A stretch of DNA of 50,026 nucleotides. Origin: a virus. The DNA lies in the IMG/VR virus record IMGVR_UViG_3300010413_000052, positions 1-50,026 of that record. One strand, given 5' to 3'. The position numbers and the translations under genes were made by a program. Position 1 is the stretch's first letter, and every line of letters starts with the position of its first letter. Below, piece after piece: positions 42,814 to 50,026 of the stretch. A model generated the notes under the pieces. That model made no database searches. It was not told the origin of the DNA and saw only the letters and a list, made by a program, of their open reading frames with translations.

Positions 42814-43150
42814 CTTTTAAACTTTCTTTTAAAAATTCTTTTTCAATCCGTTGAATCTCATTTGAAACTTTATCGGCTTGATCACAGAAATTTACAAGTC
42901 TTTTTTGTGCTCGTGGATTATTATAAAGTTCTACATACATATCTGCACAAAATTGTTGTATATCAGATACACCTTCTTGTACCATATCATGTACTTTAAC
43001 AAAACCATTCACTATTTTTGCAGATTTCTTCATTGAATCATTAAATGAAGCACAACCTTGAACAAAAAACGCAGAAAAAATAAGCATAACATATATAAAA
43101 ACAAATCCACAACACACTATAACACCGTTTGTATTTATCTTATTTCTCAT
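42806..43150 (-). CDS. Lipoprotein, candidate outer-membrane spanin subunit
   Basis: A long hydrophobic signal (VIVCCGFVFIYVMLIFSAFF) ends in VQGC, a lipobox. The mature ~80 residues are helical. It overlaps by 11 bases the gene for a small protein with one membrane span and a coiled coil. Inner-membrane coiled-coil protein plus outer-membrane lipoprotein in overlapping genes is the Rz/Rz1 arrangement; the helical mature part is longer than in Rz1. Gram-negative host implied if correct. Confidence 0.5.
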   Translation of the reverse strand: MRNKINTNGVIVCCGFVFIYVMLIFSAFFVQGCASFNDSMKKSAKIVNGFVKVHDMVQEGVSDIQQFCADMYVELYNNPRAQKRLVNFCDQADKVSNEIQRIEKEFLKESLKDE

Positions 43151-43418
43151 TTTTTATTTCCTCTAAAAGTTTCTGAAGGGTATTTAATCTCTCATCTATT
43201 CTTGCAAAAACAGTTTTAAGTTCATTGGTATCTTTTTTACATTCTTTTATGTCAACTGTATTTTTATCTATTTCTATTTTTTGAAAATCTTGAATTTGTT
43301 TAAGTAAAGATTGGCCTTTATCATTAGAATATACGGTAGATACACTATAAGTAGAAAAGCTTATAATCGCTAATGCAATCACTGTTGCTACTATTCCTAA
43401 AAGCCAATTTTTATTCAT
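43140..43418 (-). CDS. Membrane-anchored coiled-coil protein, candidate inner spanin
   Basis: One N-terminal membrane span (LLGIVATVIALAIISFS) is followed by a coiled coil of about 60 residues (LLKQIQDFQKIEIDKN to LNTLQKLLEEIKNEK), the layout of Rz-type inner-membrane spanins. It stands directly before the lipoprotein gene. Alternatively the pair is a surface or exclusion system. Confidence 0.5.
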   Translation of the reverse strand: MNKNWLLGIVATVIALAIISFSTYSVSTVYSNDKGQSLLKQIQDFQKIEIDKNTVDIKECKKDTNELKTVFARIDERLNTLQKLLEEIKNEK

Positions 43419-43422
43419 ATTA

Positions 43423-43656
43423 TTACAACTTTGAAATGATATTTAACAATACACGAATATCAGCCAAATCTACCTGTGCAGTTTGCGCCAAAGTAAGGGT
43501 TGTTAACTCTACTAAAAGCCTTCCCATCCATATCTCGGGACCATCAGCTACATAAGTTTTTACTGCATCTATATTACCTATAGTTGGTCTATTAATTGAT
43601 ATCTCTGTTATTGTTCCACCTTCTATTGGGTATTGTAAAGTGTAATTATATGCCAT
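43423..43656 (-). CDS. Tail-assembly-chaperone-like protein (Phage_TAC_7 type)
   Basis: The 77 residues read LQYPIEGGTITEISINRPTIG near the start and a helix plus VDLADIRVLLNII at the end. This is the pattern of the small Mu gp41/E-type tail chaperones (Ile-Arg-Pro after two strands, closing D-x3 helix). It lies far from the tail genes, between propeller and spanin genes, and the tail module already has a chaperone. The residue assignment is by memory of the family. Confidence 0.5.
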   Translation of the reverse strand: MAYNYTLQYPIEGGTITEISINRPTIGNIDAVKTYVADGPEIWMGRLLVELTTLTLAQTAQVDLADIRVLLNIISKL

Positions 43657-43657
43657 T

Positions 43658-44683
43658 TTAAAAAACCTTACTTAATGATAAAATATCTGATTGAGAATAT
43701 TGTTGTCCGAGATCAGACCAAATTTGACCATAATCTATTGATCTAAAAATATGTCCATTATTATTTGAACCAGCTAAACAAATTCCATTTCCTAAATATT
43801 CTAAAGATTCTATTCTTATTTCAGAACCTTGTTGACCTAAATCTGACCATGTTGCACCATAATCTATTGATCGTAATATTTTGCCATGATCATAAGTACC
43901 AGCTAAACAAATTCCATTTTTTACTTTTTTTAAAGATAAATGTTCAAGTTCAGAAGCTTGTTGCCCAAGATCGGACCATGTGACACCATAATTTATTGAC
44001 CTAAAAATTTTACCTGTTAACCCTCCACCAGCTAAACAAATTCCATTTCCTAAATATTCTAAAGAAGCAATATATGTAGGACCATAATTACCTAAATCTG
44101 ACCATGTTGCACCATAATCTGTTGATCGTAATATTTTACCTGCCAATCCCGTACCAGCTAAACAAATTCCATTTCCTAAACAAGTTAAACTCAGTATTCT
44201 ATCCTGTGAATATTGTTGTCCAAGATCAGACCAATTTTGACCAAAGTCTGTTGATCTAAAAATTTTACCTAAAGGATATGATCCAGCTAAACAAATACCA
44301 TTACCAACATACGCTAAAGATAGTATCATTTGTTCAGATGCTTGTTGACCTAAATCTGACCATGTTGCACCATAATCTGTTGATCGTAATATTTTACCTG
44401 CCAATCCCGTACCAGCTAAACAAATTCCATTTCCTAAACAAGTTAAACTCGATATTCTGTTTTGACTTCCTTGTTGACCTAAATCTGACCATGTTGCACC
44501 ATAATCTGTTGATCGTAATATTTTACCTCCGTTTTGTGTACCAGCTATAATTATTGAATATAATTTTTCAAAAAGACCAGAACCATTTCCTATAACAGTT
44601 CTATAACCACCAGAAATTACTTTCTTAGGAGGAATTAAACCTTTTCCGTTTGGTTTAATATTATTTCCAATAAAAGAGACCAT
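43658..44683 (-). CDS. Seven-repeat beta-propeller (Asp-box) protein
   Basis: After ~50 residues, seven repeats of about 43 residues follow, each with a core such as KILRSTDYGATWSDLGQQ and a closing NGICLAG. Seven repeats would close a seven-bladed propeller. The start MVSFIGNN is chosen for AAGGTTGG upstream and because it lies 8 bases after the previous stop; ATG 44734 would overlap that gene by 44 bases. Two blades share a 103-bp identical stretch. Likely a virion surface or receptor/glycan-binding protein. Confidence 0.7.
   Translation of the reverse strand: MVSFIGNNIKPNGKGLIPPKKVISGGYRTVIGNGSGLFEKLYSIIIAGTQNGGKILRSTDYGATWSDLGQQGSQNRISSLTCLGNGICLAGTGLAGKILRSTDYGATWSDLGQQASEQMILSLAYVGNGICLAGSYPLGKIFRSTDFGQNWSDLGQQYSQDRILSLTCLGNGICLAGTGLAGKILRSTDYGATWSDLGNYGPTYIASLEYLGNGICLAGGGLTGKIFRSINYGVTWSDLGQQASELEHLSLKKVKNGICLAGTYDHGKILRSIDYGATWSDLGQQGSEIRIESLEYLGNGICLAGSNNNGHIFRSIDYGQIWSDLGQQYSQSDILSLSKVF
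44090..44192. repeat. 103-bp perfect direct repeat in propeller gene (copy 1)
   Basis: These bases are identical to 44348-44450. The offset is 258 bases, exactly two blades of 43 codons. The identity at DNA level points to recent duplication or gene conversion between blades. Confidence 0.9.
44348..44450. repeat. 103-bp perfect direct repeat in propeller gene (copy 2)
   Basis: Partner of 44090-44192, two blades upstream in the coding sense. Recombination between the copies would add or remove two blades. Confidence 0.9.
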
Positions 44684-44690
44684 ACCAACC

Positions 44691-44969
44691 TTAATACGAA
44701 ACCATAACCCGTCCAGTGTCTTCATTGACGCCACCTAAAAACATTACATAAACGTCAATATCCTCATCTGCTGCTATTACTGCACTATTCCCTTCAAACA
44801 AAACACCAAGTGTTTCATCAGTAGAAGTAGGAGCGGCTTGACCATCTTTTCTCCAAGTATGCATATATCTACCTGGTGTTTTTATATGTATAGTTCCAGA
44901 CTGAATTGCATCTGCAACCAGTGTCCAAGTTCTATCTGATATATTCACAAATGTAGGAGCATTTTCCAT
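44691..44969 (-). CDS. Small beta-rich protein after the portal gene
   Basis: The 92 residues are beta-rich (TWTLVADAIQSGTIHIK, IDVYVMFLGG) and start one base after the portal gene's stop. It might be a head or decoration part or a carrier for the propeller next to it. No family recognised. Confidence 0.55.
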   Translation of the reverse strand: MENAPTFVNISDRTWTLVADAIQSGTIHIKTPGRYMHTWRKDGQAAPTSTDETLGVLFEGNSAVIAADEDIDVYVMFLGGVNEDTGRVMVSY

Positions 44970-46505
44970 CTAAACACCTGTTTTCTTCTGCCAAGGTATT
45001 TCAGGCATATCTGCCAATTCTCTCTTTAACCTCGCCCTATTTAATGCAGCATTTGATCCATTTGTTTCTCTCGCAATTCTCTCTTGAGTGGTAGCACCAA
45101 GTTCAATCTTAAGTTTCTCGCCTTGTGCATATTTTACCGGATCAATATGTGGTTTACTTCGACCAGTCCATTCACAATAAGACCATGCTTTTCTTAAAAA
45201 AGGATCTGACCATCCTGGACATTGAATCCTACCACGTGCAATTTCATTATCTAACCAAGTTATATAAATTATATCAAGAAAATCAGAAGCTAATTCATCA
45301 CGCCATATTTTGAGTATATCCCAAAACATAAGTATTGCAGCTTGACTGGCAGAATAATTACTATTAAAAGTCATTCTACCTATTTCAGGGGGCAAATTTA
45401 CAGATGAGTAAACTATTTCTTCTATTGCTTTATTAAAAGATGAAAAAGCTTCATTTGGTGAAGAAGGATCAAAACTTTTTAATTCTTCACCAGCATTTAA
45501 ACTCATTACACTTAATCCGCCAGTAGAAGCTACAGCTTCATCCATTCTCTTATAAGTAACCGGATCAACTGGTGGATTATCTTCTGCAGGTATAGAATCT
45601 TCTTCATACTCTGCTAAAGGACCAGCATTGTTTCCCATATCATCAAATATGTTTGTCGCTGGTGCATCTTTAGACGGTTTTACCCAAAGGTTCAATGATG
45701 CCTGAAGTCCTGCTTTAATAAGCTCAAAAATTTGATAATCTGCAAGAAGTTTACATTCTTGAAGCAAATGTGCTATTTGAGATAAACCCCTTACTTGACC
45801 AGAATAGTCAGGCATAAAACCATGAATAATCAAAGGTTTATTTCTTGAAGTATATTTTGGAAAAATAGCAACCTTTTTATCACTTACTCTAATTCTATAT
45901 TTATCTATAGCACCATATTCATTACGATGTACACCATTATCAAAACGGACACCATCTGTTATACCTTCTTCAAGTTGTGTAGGATCAAAGGTTCCAATTT
46001 TTATTTCACCATTAATATAATGAATACGTCCAAAATATTCACCATCTCTATGTTGACTTTTCATAAAGAAATTCTGAAGTTGATAAAAAGTCATACTTTC
46101 AGAAATATCTGAATCTTTACTTTTAGCCCATAAATGAAAACGCCTTTGAACATCTAAAGACCATTCGACTAATTGTTCAGGAGATCTATTTAAAAGTTCA
46201 GCTTGTGGTGCAGCTTCAAGAAAAAGTCCTGAACCTATCCCTAACATTGCATATCTATCAACAATTGATTTTGCAATTGTAGAATCATGATAAGCAATTC
46301 TTGCTTGTTTTAAAACTTTTTCAGTATCAAGCTTTAAACCACTTGCAGCATTGAGATTGCGCAGACCTTCAACGTACTTAGCACCAGACTCATAAGTGTT
46401 TCCTGTGTTAGGATATGAAGCGGAAACAGCAGGACCACGTTGCTGTATAGTCCACCTTTTTTTAGGTGTTTGTGGTATATCTTTTTTCCAGAATGCCAGC
46501 TTCAT
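44970..46505 (-). CDS. Portal protein (lambda gpB-like)
   Basis: The 511-residue protein has lambda-type portal features: ARIAYHDSTIAKSIVDR, LGIGSGLFLE, HGFMPDYSGQVRGLSQIAH and NLPPEIGRMTFNSNYSASQA in outline. It follows the gpW-like gene as B follows W in lambda (with a one-base overlap). It forms the dodecameric DNA gate. Confidence 0.9.
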   Translation of the reverse strand: MKLAFWKKDIPQTPKKRWTIQQRGPAVSASYPNTGNTYESGAKYVEGLRNLNAASGLKLDTEKVLKQARIAYHDSTIAKSIVDRYAMLGIGSGLFLEAAPQAELLNRSPEQLVEWSLDVQRRFHLWAKSKDSDISESMTFYQLQNFFMKSQHRDGEYFGRIHYINGEIKIGTFDPTQLEEGITDGVRFDNGVHRNEYGAIDKYRIRVSDKKVAIFPKYTSRNKPLIIHGFMPDYSGQVRGLSQIAHLLQECKLLADYQIFELIKAGLQASLNLWVKPSKDAPATNIFDDMGNNAGPLAEYEEDSIPAEDNPPVDPVTYKRMDEAVASTGGLSVMSLNAGEELKSFDPSSPNEAFSSFNKAIEEIVYSSVNLPPEIGRMTFNSNYSASQAAILMFWDILKIWRDELASDFLDIIYITWLDNEIARGRIQCPGWSDPFLRKAWSYCEWTGRSKPHIDPVKYAQGEKLKIELGATTQERIARETNGSNAALNRARLKRELADMPEIPWQKKTGV

Positions 46506-46780
46506 TATCTACGCCTTGCTACCATCTGCATAATCCCCCTACCACGTAACAGATTATATTGATATTCCCTTTGTCTGTAGAGAATATCCACGGATTTTTG
46601 CATATCTTCAAGCTTACGGTTTACCGCACGTTGCGATCCATCCCCTGAATTAAATGAATATTCCTCTATATCTTTTGCTACTGCTGTTTCAATTGCAGTT
46701 TCTAAAGCCGTAATTTGAGCAGTTAAGGCCGTAATTCTTGCCTGAATTCTGGCTCGTCTAGTAGAGGATAACGTGAGCAT
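46505..46780 (-). CDS. gpW-like head-tail joining protein
   Basis: A small helical protein (about 91 residues from MLTLSSTRRARI) sits between large terminase and portal, the place of lambda W. The C-terminal helix ends in a basic RGRGIMQMVARRR, as in W-like proteins. An in-frame ATG at 46798 would add six residues; neither start has a clear ribosome site. On the minus strand TTGACA at the terminase stop is a possible -35 box. Confidence 0.7.
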   Translation of the reverse strand: MLTLSSTRRARIQARITALTAQITALETAIETAVAKDIEEYSFNSGDGSQRAVNRKLEDMQKSVDILYRQREYQYNLLRGRGIMQMVARRR

Positions 46781-46813
46781 GTAATATTTACATACCACGG
46801 TAATTTTTCAGTG

Positions 46814-48766
46814 TCAATTTTTTTCGTAAACACGTCGTTTGGTGCGCTGCACAAGAAAATCTAACACTGTACTGTGATTAATTCTCTGTATCTGACCGTC
46901 TGTTAAACCCCGGACTTTTGCGTCGGCCTTATGAGAATTCACTAATTTATCAAGAAATATATCCCCTGCGGCCATATTATAGACTTTTAAATCTAAAGCT
47001 TCATTTGATCTATGTCCTGGATGATAAAAAGATCCATCTGATAATCTCTCTTCTGCTCTTAATTGTTCAAAATATTCATCAGTATAATCACGAGGAAATT
47101 CACAAAAACCAGGACTTTGTATTTCTTTTGTTTCATCTTTTACTTTATTAAGATTATTATAAATATGATGTTTATAATAATTTGTACTAACTTCATATAA
47201 TAACATATCTTTTTGATCACCAGTTTTTGCTAAACGATATCTTCTAAAATAATCTGGTCCAGCTTCATCTATTCTTTTTTCTATTTTCTTTTTCTTAAGA
47301 AAATTATAACCTTTTAATGGATATGTAAATTGCCAAGTTCGACAAAAATCATAAACAATATGCGCATTATAACCACTATCAATTAATATAAGACTAATTG
47401 GAAACCTCATTCCATCATCACGATAAAATGATCCTTTAATACTTCCAAACCAAAAAGTCAGCTCTTTCCATGCACCACTACCAATATCATCTATTTCACC
47501 TTCTATTACTTTATGTAAAATACTCCAAGTCCTAAAACCCCTACCGTGTCCACACACCTCAAGTTCAAGTCTGGCATTTTTACCTTCTTCTGATGCCTGA
47601 CCCTTTTGAACATCTACTGCCATGGTTAAAAAAAGCACTCCATCTGGAACATCACCAGATTTATAATTACTTCTTAGGTTTTGAAGTTTAGAAAGTTGTG
47701 GTCTAACTCCTTGTTCTTTATACGGCAATCCTAAATAAAGATTTGTAAACCCTCGCATACCGTCTATATTGTCTTGCGCCTTAAGAAAAAGTTCATACAT
47801 ACTGAACCATGTTATCATTCCAATTGGAGAATAAAGCGTAGATATATGATACGAACGGAAAGTTTTTGATTTAGATTTAGCTGTAGGACGCCATTCACCT
47901 TTTTTTAATAATTCTGTTTTATGGTGATTATAAAGTTTTTGTTTACAATGTGGGCATTCATAATAAACATCAAAAAGAATTCCTTGCTTATAAATCGGTC
48001 TGATATGATCCCACTCTAGAACTTGATAAACTCCACAATGTAAACAAGGTACAAAAAACTTTCTCTGATCACCATATTCAAATTGTTTAAATATTTCTGA
48101 TGCATTATATGTGGTAGGTGTTGATAAATCAAAAACTTTTCTTGTATTTTCATATGCATTTGTTCGTGCGTAACTCACATCTAACCAAAAACCCTCACCT
48201 GTTTTCGTTTGTGAAGGGGCGCCATCTATCTCATCACGGCCAAGAACTCTCTTAGATTCAGCTCTAAGGGACGGTGGACTTTGAGCACTTGCCATATCAA
48301 GAGTCCCACCAATGAACTCCTTGGAGTGTCCTTTGTCTGCTGACCGACGTGTTTTAAGGTCTACAGTGAAGTTATGTTGGATCTTATGCCGAAACCCGCA
48401 CGAATCTATACCTGGTTCCAAACGCCTATTAACCCACTTCTCAAGAAGTGCATCAGTAGCAGAAATGTACATTACGTTACTTGGTGCTTCATCCATATAA
48501 TAAAGGATCACATTTGTTAATGTTTCTGTGGCACCAACTTGTGCAGCTTTCATTAAAGCAATGTGCTGAATTGGTGAATGTGGTCCTAATGAATCCATCC
48601 ACTCTACAGCATATGGTGTACGATCGTTCGACCATGGTCCAGGATACGGTGAACCAGGAGGCATTATACGCTTATTCTGGACATATTCCGAAATCTTAAA
48701 TTGTGGTGGATCTGAAGGACGATTTTTTATTTGTTCTCTGAAATATTTAATATCTTGAAGCTGCAT
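46814..48766 (-). CDS. terL: Terminase large subunit (lambda gpA family)
   Basis: The Walker-A-like KAAQVGATE at residues 73-81 corresponds to that of lambda gpA. The first part (SEYVQNKRIMPPGSP, PGPWSND) and the middle CxxC pairs (CLHCGVYQ, CPHCKQK) are also as in gpA. The C-terminal half holds the nuclease (LILIDSGYN). The enzyme cuts cos and pumps DNA into the head. It supports cohesive-end packaging. Confidence 0.93.
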   Translation of the reverse strand: MQLQDIKYFREQIKNRPSDPPQFKISEYVQNKRIMPPGSPYPGPWSNDRTPYAVEWMDSLGPHSPIQHIALMKAAQVGATETLTNVILYYMDEAPSNVMYISATDALLEKWVNRRLEPGIDSCGFRHKIQHNFTVDLKTRRSADKGHSKEFIGGTLDMASAQSPPSLRAESKRVLGRDEIDGAPSQTKTGEGFWLDVSYARTNAYENTRKVFDLSTPTTYNASEIFKQFEYGDQRKFFVPCLHCGVYQVLEWDHIRPIYKQGILFDVYYECPHCKQKLYNHHKTELLKKGEWRPTAKSKSKTFRSYHISTLYSPIGMITWFSMYELFLKAQDNIDGMRGFTNLYLGLPYKEQGVRPQLSKLQNLRSNYKSGDVPDGVLFLTMAVDVQKGQASEEGKNARLELEVCGHGRGFRTWSILHKVIEGEIDDIGSGAWKELTFWFGSIKGSFYRDDGMRFPISLILIDSGYNAHIVYDFCRTWQFTYPLKGYNFLKKKKIEKRIDEAGPDYFRRYRLAKTGDQKDMLLYEVSTNYYKHHIYNNLNKVKDETKEIQSPGFCEFPRDYTDEYFEQLRAEERLSDGSFYHPGHRSNEALDLKVYNMAAGDIFLDKLVNSHKADAKVRGLTDGQIQRINHSTVLDFLVQRTKRRVYEKN

Positions 48767-48778
48767 AAGATCTCTTAT

Positions 48779-48793
48779 TGTTTACTGTAAACA
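48779..48793. promoter_or_regulatory. 15-bp palindrome before terL
   Basis: TGTTTACTGTAAACA is a perfect 7+1+7 palindrome that fills half of the 31-base gap before the large terminase gene. It may be an operator or a protein-binding site. It has no T run and is too short for a good terminator. Confidence 0.45.
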
Positions 48794-48797
48794 ACAC

Positions 48798-49055
48798 CTA
48801 TTCTTCGTCTTCATCATTACTATCGTCTTCATTAAGTTTATTAAAATTAGCTATTCCATATTCTCTATTTACAAATTCACTACAAAACAAATCTTCTCTC
48901 ATTTCTTTTATTTCCGATTTACTTCCTGGATCTCCAAAACAACAATCCGCATAATAAAACTGTTTCTTATTTTTATCTTTTTCTTTAATTATATGTTTGC
49001 AATCAAGATCCCACCAATAACAATTACAACAACTTTCACCTATAGGACCGGGCAT
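48798..49055 (-). CDS. Small Cys-rich acidic protein
   Basis: The 85-residue protein begins MPGPIGESCCNCYWWDLDC, has further Cys (DCCFGD, LFCSEF) and an acidic tail (NEDDSNDEDEE). Several Cys likely bind zinc. It lies between small and large terminase genes, so a packaging helper role is possible. Confidence 0.55.
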   Translation of the reverse strand: MPGPIGESCCNCYWWDLDCKHIIKEKDKNKKQFYYADCCFGDPGSKSEIKEMREDLFCSEFVNREYGIANFNKLNEDDSNDEDEE

Positions 49056-49070
49056 TTTTATCCTCCGTTT

Positions 49071-49277
49071 TTAAAAAAACATTAAATCAAATAATTTATC
49101 ATAACAAGATCCACATAAATGCAATAAATCGGTATTTTTATAATTTTCTCCTTCTATTTCTAAATTCTCTCTATTTATTTCTACATAATCATTAGAACAA
49201 TTATTTTCACATTTATCACAATAAATAGATTTTATTACAGACTTATATACTCTTATTTGTTTAAATACTATTGTCAT
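49071..49277 (-). CDS. Small zinc-finger-like protein
   Basis: Two Cys pairs (CDKCENNC and CGSC) about 35 residues apart could form one zinc site in this 68-residue protein. It overlaps the small terminase end by 17 bases. Function unknown. Confidence 0.55.
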   Translation of the reverse strand: MTIVFKQIRVYKSVIKSIYCDKCENNCSNDYVEINRENLEIEGENYKNTDLLHLCGSCYDKLFDLMFF

Positions 49278-49875
49278 TTATTTCACCAGCTTCTATTTTA
49301 GATAAATAATCTGACATTATTCTTTTACAGTGTCCAAGTACATTCCACACTTCTTTATCTATTTTTTCTCTTACTTTTGCTATTACTTCAGGATCTTCTA
49401 CTCCACATATACTACATATTTCGGGTGATATTTTCGTTGCAAGTGGTATCAACTGACTTGAGTCTACTGACCACAATTTATTAAATATTTGTGAAACTGC
49501 TTTTCTATTTACAAGCTCACCACGAAACTTTTCATTCTTTAACTGCTTTTCTCTTATTGCTTCCCGTTCTTTTAAATTACGTAATTGACTAAAATCGTTT
49601 ATATCTTCTATCCCATCTAAACTAATTTCAGTTTCTTGTTTTGGTTTAGTTTTTCGTGCAGATCTTGGTTTAGGAACACTGGTTTGTGTATTTGCTTTAA
49701 TAATTTCCAATCCTTCTACATTAGTTGGATCTGTTATGTCATATTTTCCTTTATATGTTCCCTTTCCTACTTTAACAAGTAGACCTTTTTGTTCTGCGAT
49801 ACGGATTGTTTTCTCATCAATTCCGCACCTTTTTGCTAACCCTCTACCACTATAACAATTCTTATTTTTAGGCAT
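49261..49875 (-). CDS. terS: Terminase small subunit (Nu1-like)
   Basis: The N-terminal ~45 residues are a helix-turn-helix (GRGLAKRCGIDEKTIRIAEQ) as in Nu1-type proteins. Then come a Lys/Thr linker and a helical oligomerisation part (LKEREAIREKQLKNEKFRGE). It starts about 150 bases from the genome end and would bind the GCGGAAT repeats there. Order terS, terL, W, portal is lambda-like. Confidence 0.72.
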   Translation of the reverse strand: MPKNKNCYSGRGLAKRCGIDEKTIRIAEQKGLLVKVGKGTYKGKYDITDPTNVEGLEIIKANTQTSVPKPRSARKTKPKQETEISLDGIEDINDFSQLRNLKEREAIREKQLKNEKFRGELVNRKAVSQIFNKLWSVDSSQLIPLATKISPEICSICGVEDPEVIAKVREKIDKEVWNVLGHCKRIMSDYLSKIEAGEINDNSI

Positions 49876-49887
49876 ATAATTTTATTT

Positions 49888-49990
49888 TGCGGATTAAAAT
49901 GCGGAATGCAAATTTTAGTGCGGAATTAATAAACTATAAATATACTGTAATTCTACTCACATTAGAATTTTTGCGGTTCTGCTGGAATTC
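49888..49990. promoter_or_regulatory. TGCGGA(A/T)T repeats, candidate terminase-binding (cosB-like) sites
   Basis: TGCGGATT at 49888, TGCGGAAT at 49900 and TGCGGAATT at 49919 are direct repeats upstream of terS. TGCGGTTC at 49972 and the inverted GGAATTCC near 49984 are weaker relatives. They lie between the terS start and the end repeat, where lambda has cosB with its R sites. The A/T-rich background makes these G/C cores stand out. Confidence 0.5.
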
Positions 49991-50011
49991 CGACACTAGT
50001 TTTTTTCTGCC

Positions 50012-50026
50012 CGGCGCGAACAACCT
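50012..50026. repeat. Right copy of 15-base terminal direct repeat (cos candidate)
   Basis: The last 15 bases equal the first 15. Read across the junction, the island is CCCGGCGCGAACAACCTGGG, with short dyad ends (CCC/GGG). A 15-base overlap is not a common assembler word length, which leans towards a biological cohesive end but does not prove it. Confidence 0.75.

Noticed and set aside
43658-44683. Repeated DNA units as an array or mobile repeat
   Set aside because: The 129-bp periodicity is that of protein blades in one frame; differences between units are mostly at silent or surface positions.
46797-46826. Promoter TTGACA/TATGTA at the terL end
   Set aside because: The -35 box is perfect, but the -10 is poor and the start point would leave almost no leader before the gpW-like gene.

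Overview
The window looks like one complete, A/T-rich genome of a tailed phage with a contractile tail (myovirus morphology). The first 15 bases and the last 15 bases are identical (CGGCGCGAACAACCT), so the molecule is either circularly closed with a 15-base overlap (50,011 unique bases) or has cohesive ends. The terminase small-subunit gene lies immediately inside the right end, reading away from it, as nu1 lies next to cos in phage lambda. No integrase, transposase, CI-like repressor, tRNA or rRNA was recognised. The host cannot be named. Lipoprotein signals and a candidate spanin pair suggest a Gram-negative (diderm) host, which is an inference.

Layout. (1) 116-6042, minus strand: FAD-dependent thymidylate synthase, a ParB-like/MT-A70 adenine methyltransferase fusion overlapping a nuclease-like gene, a basic protein, a calcineurin-type phosphoesterase, a MazG-like pyrophosphohydrolase, small Cys-rich proteins and an HNH endonuclease with zinc-ribbon repeats. 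(2) 6043-6573, non-coding: an imperfect palindrome of about 270 bp followed by a very A/T-rich stretch and divergent candidate promoters; it is the best candidate for a replication origin or master control region. (3) 6574-25837, plus strand: the early region, with primase-helicase, dCMP deaminase, HD phosphohydrolase, DUF5664-type dNTP hydrolase, a DNA methyltransferase, a Cas4/RecB-like nuclease, a helicase, an SSB-like protein, a PolA-type DNA polymerase with 3'-5' exonuclease, a RuvC-like resolvase, a radical-SAM-like protein, a heptad-repeat protein, many overlapping microproteins, and a TIM-barrel hydrolase that may be the endolysin. (4) 9761-10915, minus strand inside the early region: four small genes; two of the intervals between them carry near-identical promoter/terminator units. 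(5) 25811-49875, minus strand: the late region. Read from right to left it gives a lambda-type head module (small terminase, large terminase, gpW-like, portal, S49 protease, gpD-like, gpE-like capsid) and then a Mu-type tail module in Mu order (gp36/gp37-like, sheath, tube, tail chaperone with a -1 slippery site, tape measure, gpN-like, gp44-like, gp45-like, gp46-like, gp47-like, gp48-like fused to a seven-repeat propeller, fibre). A seven-repeat propeller gene, a second tail-chaperone-like gene and a spanin-like pair sit inside the head module between portal and protease. After the tail come a 44-residue lipoprotein, two small genes and a lipoprotein with an HEIGH metallopeptidase motif.

How it fits together. 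dCMP deaminase, ThyX, MazG, the HD protein and the DUF5664 protein remodel the dNTP pool. Primase-helicase, SSB, PolA, helicase, Cas4-like nuclease and RuvC-like resolvase copy and process the DNA. Two methyltransferases modify it. Terminase packages it from the end repeat into a lambda-like head carrying a Mu-like contractile tail. Functions are read from motifs and gene order only; no database search was possible.
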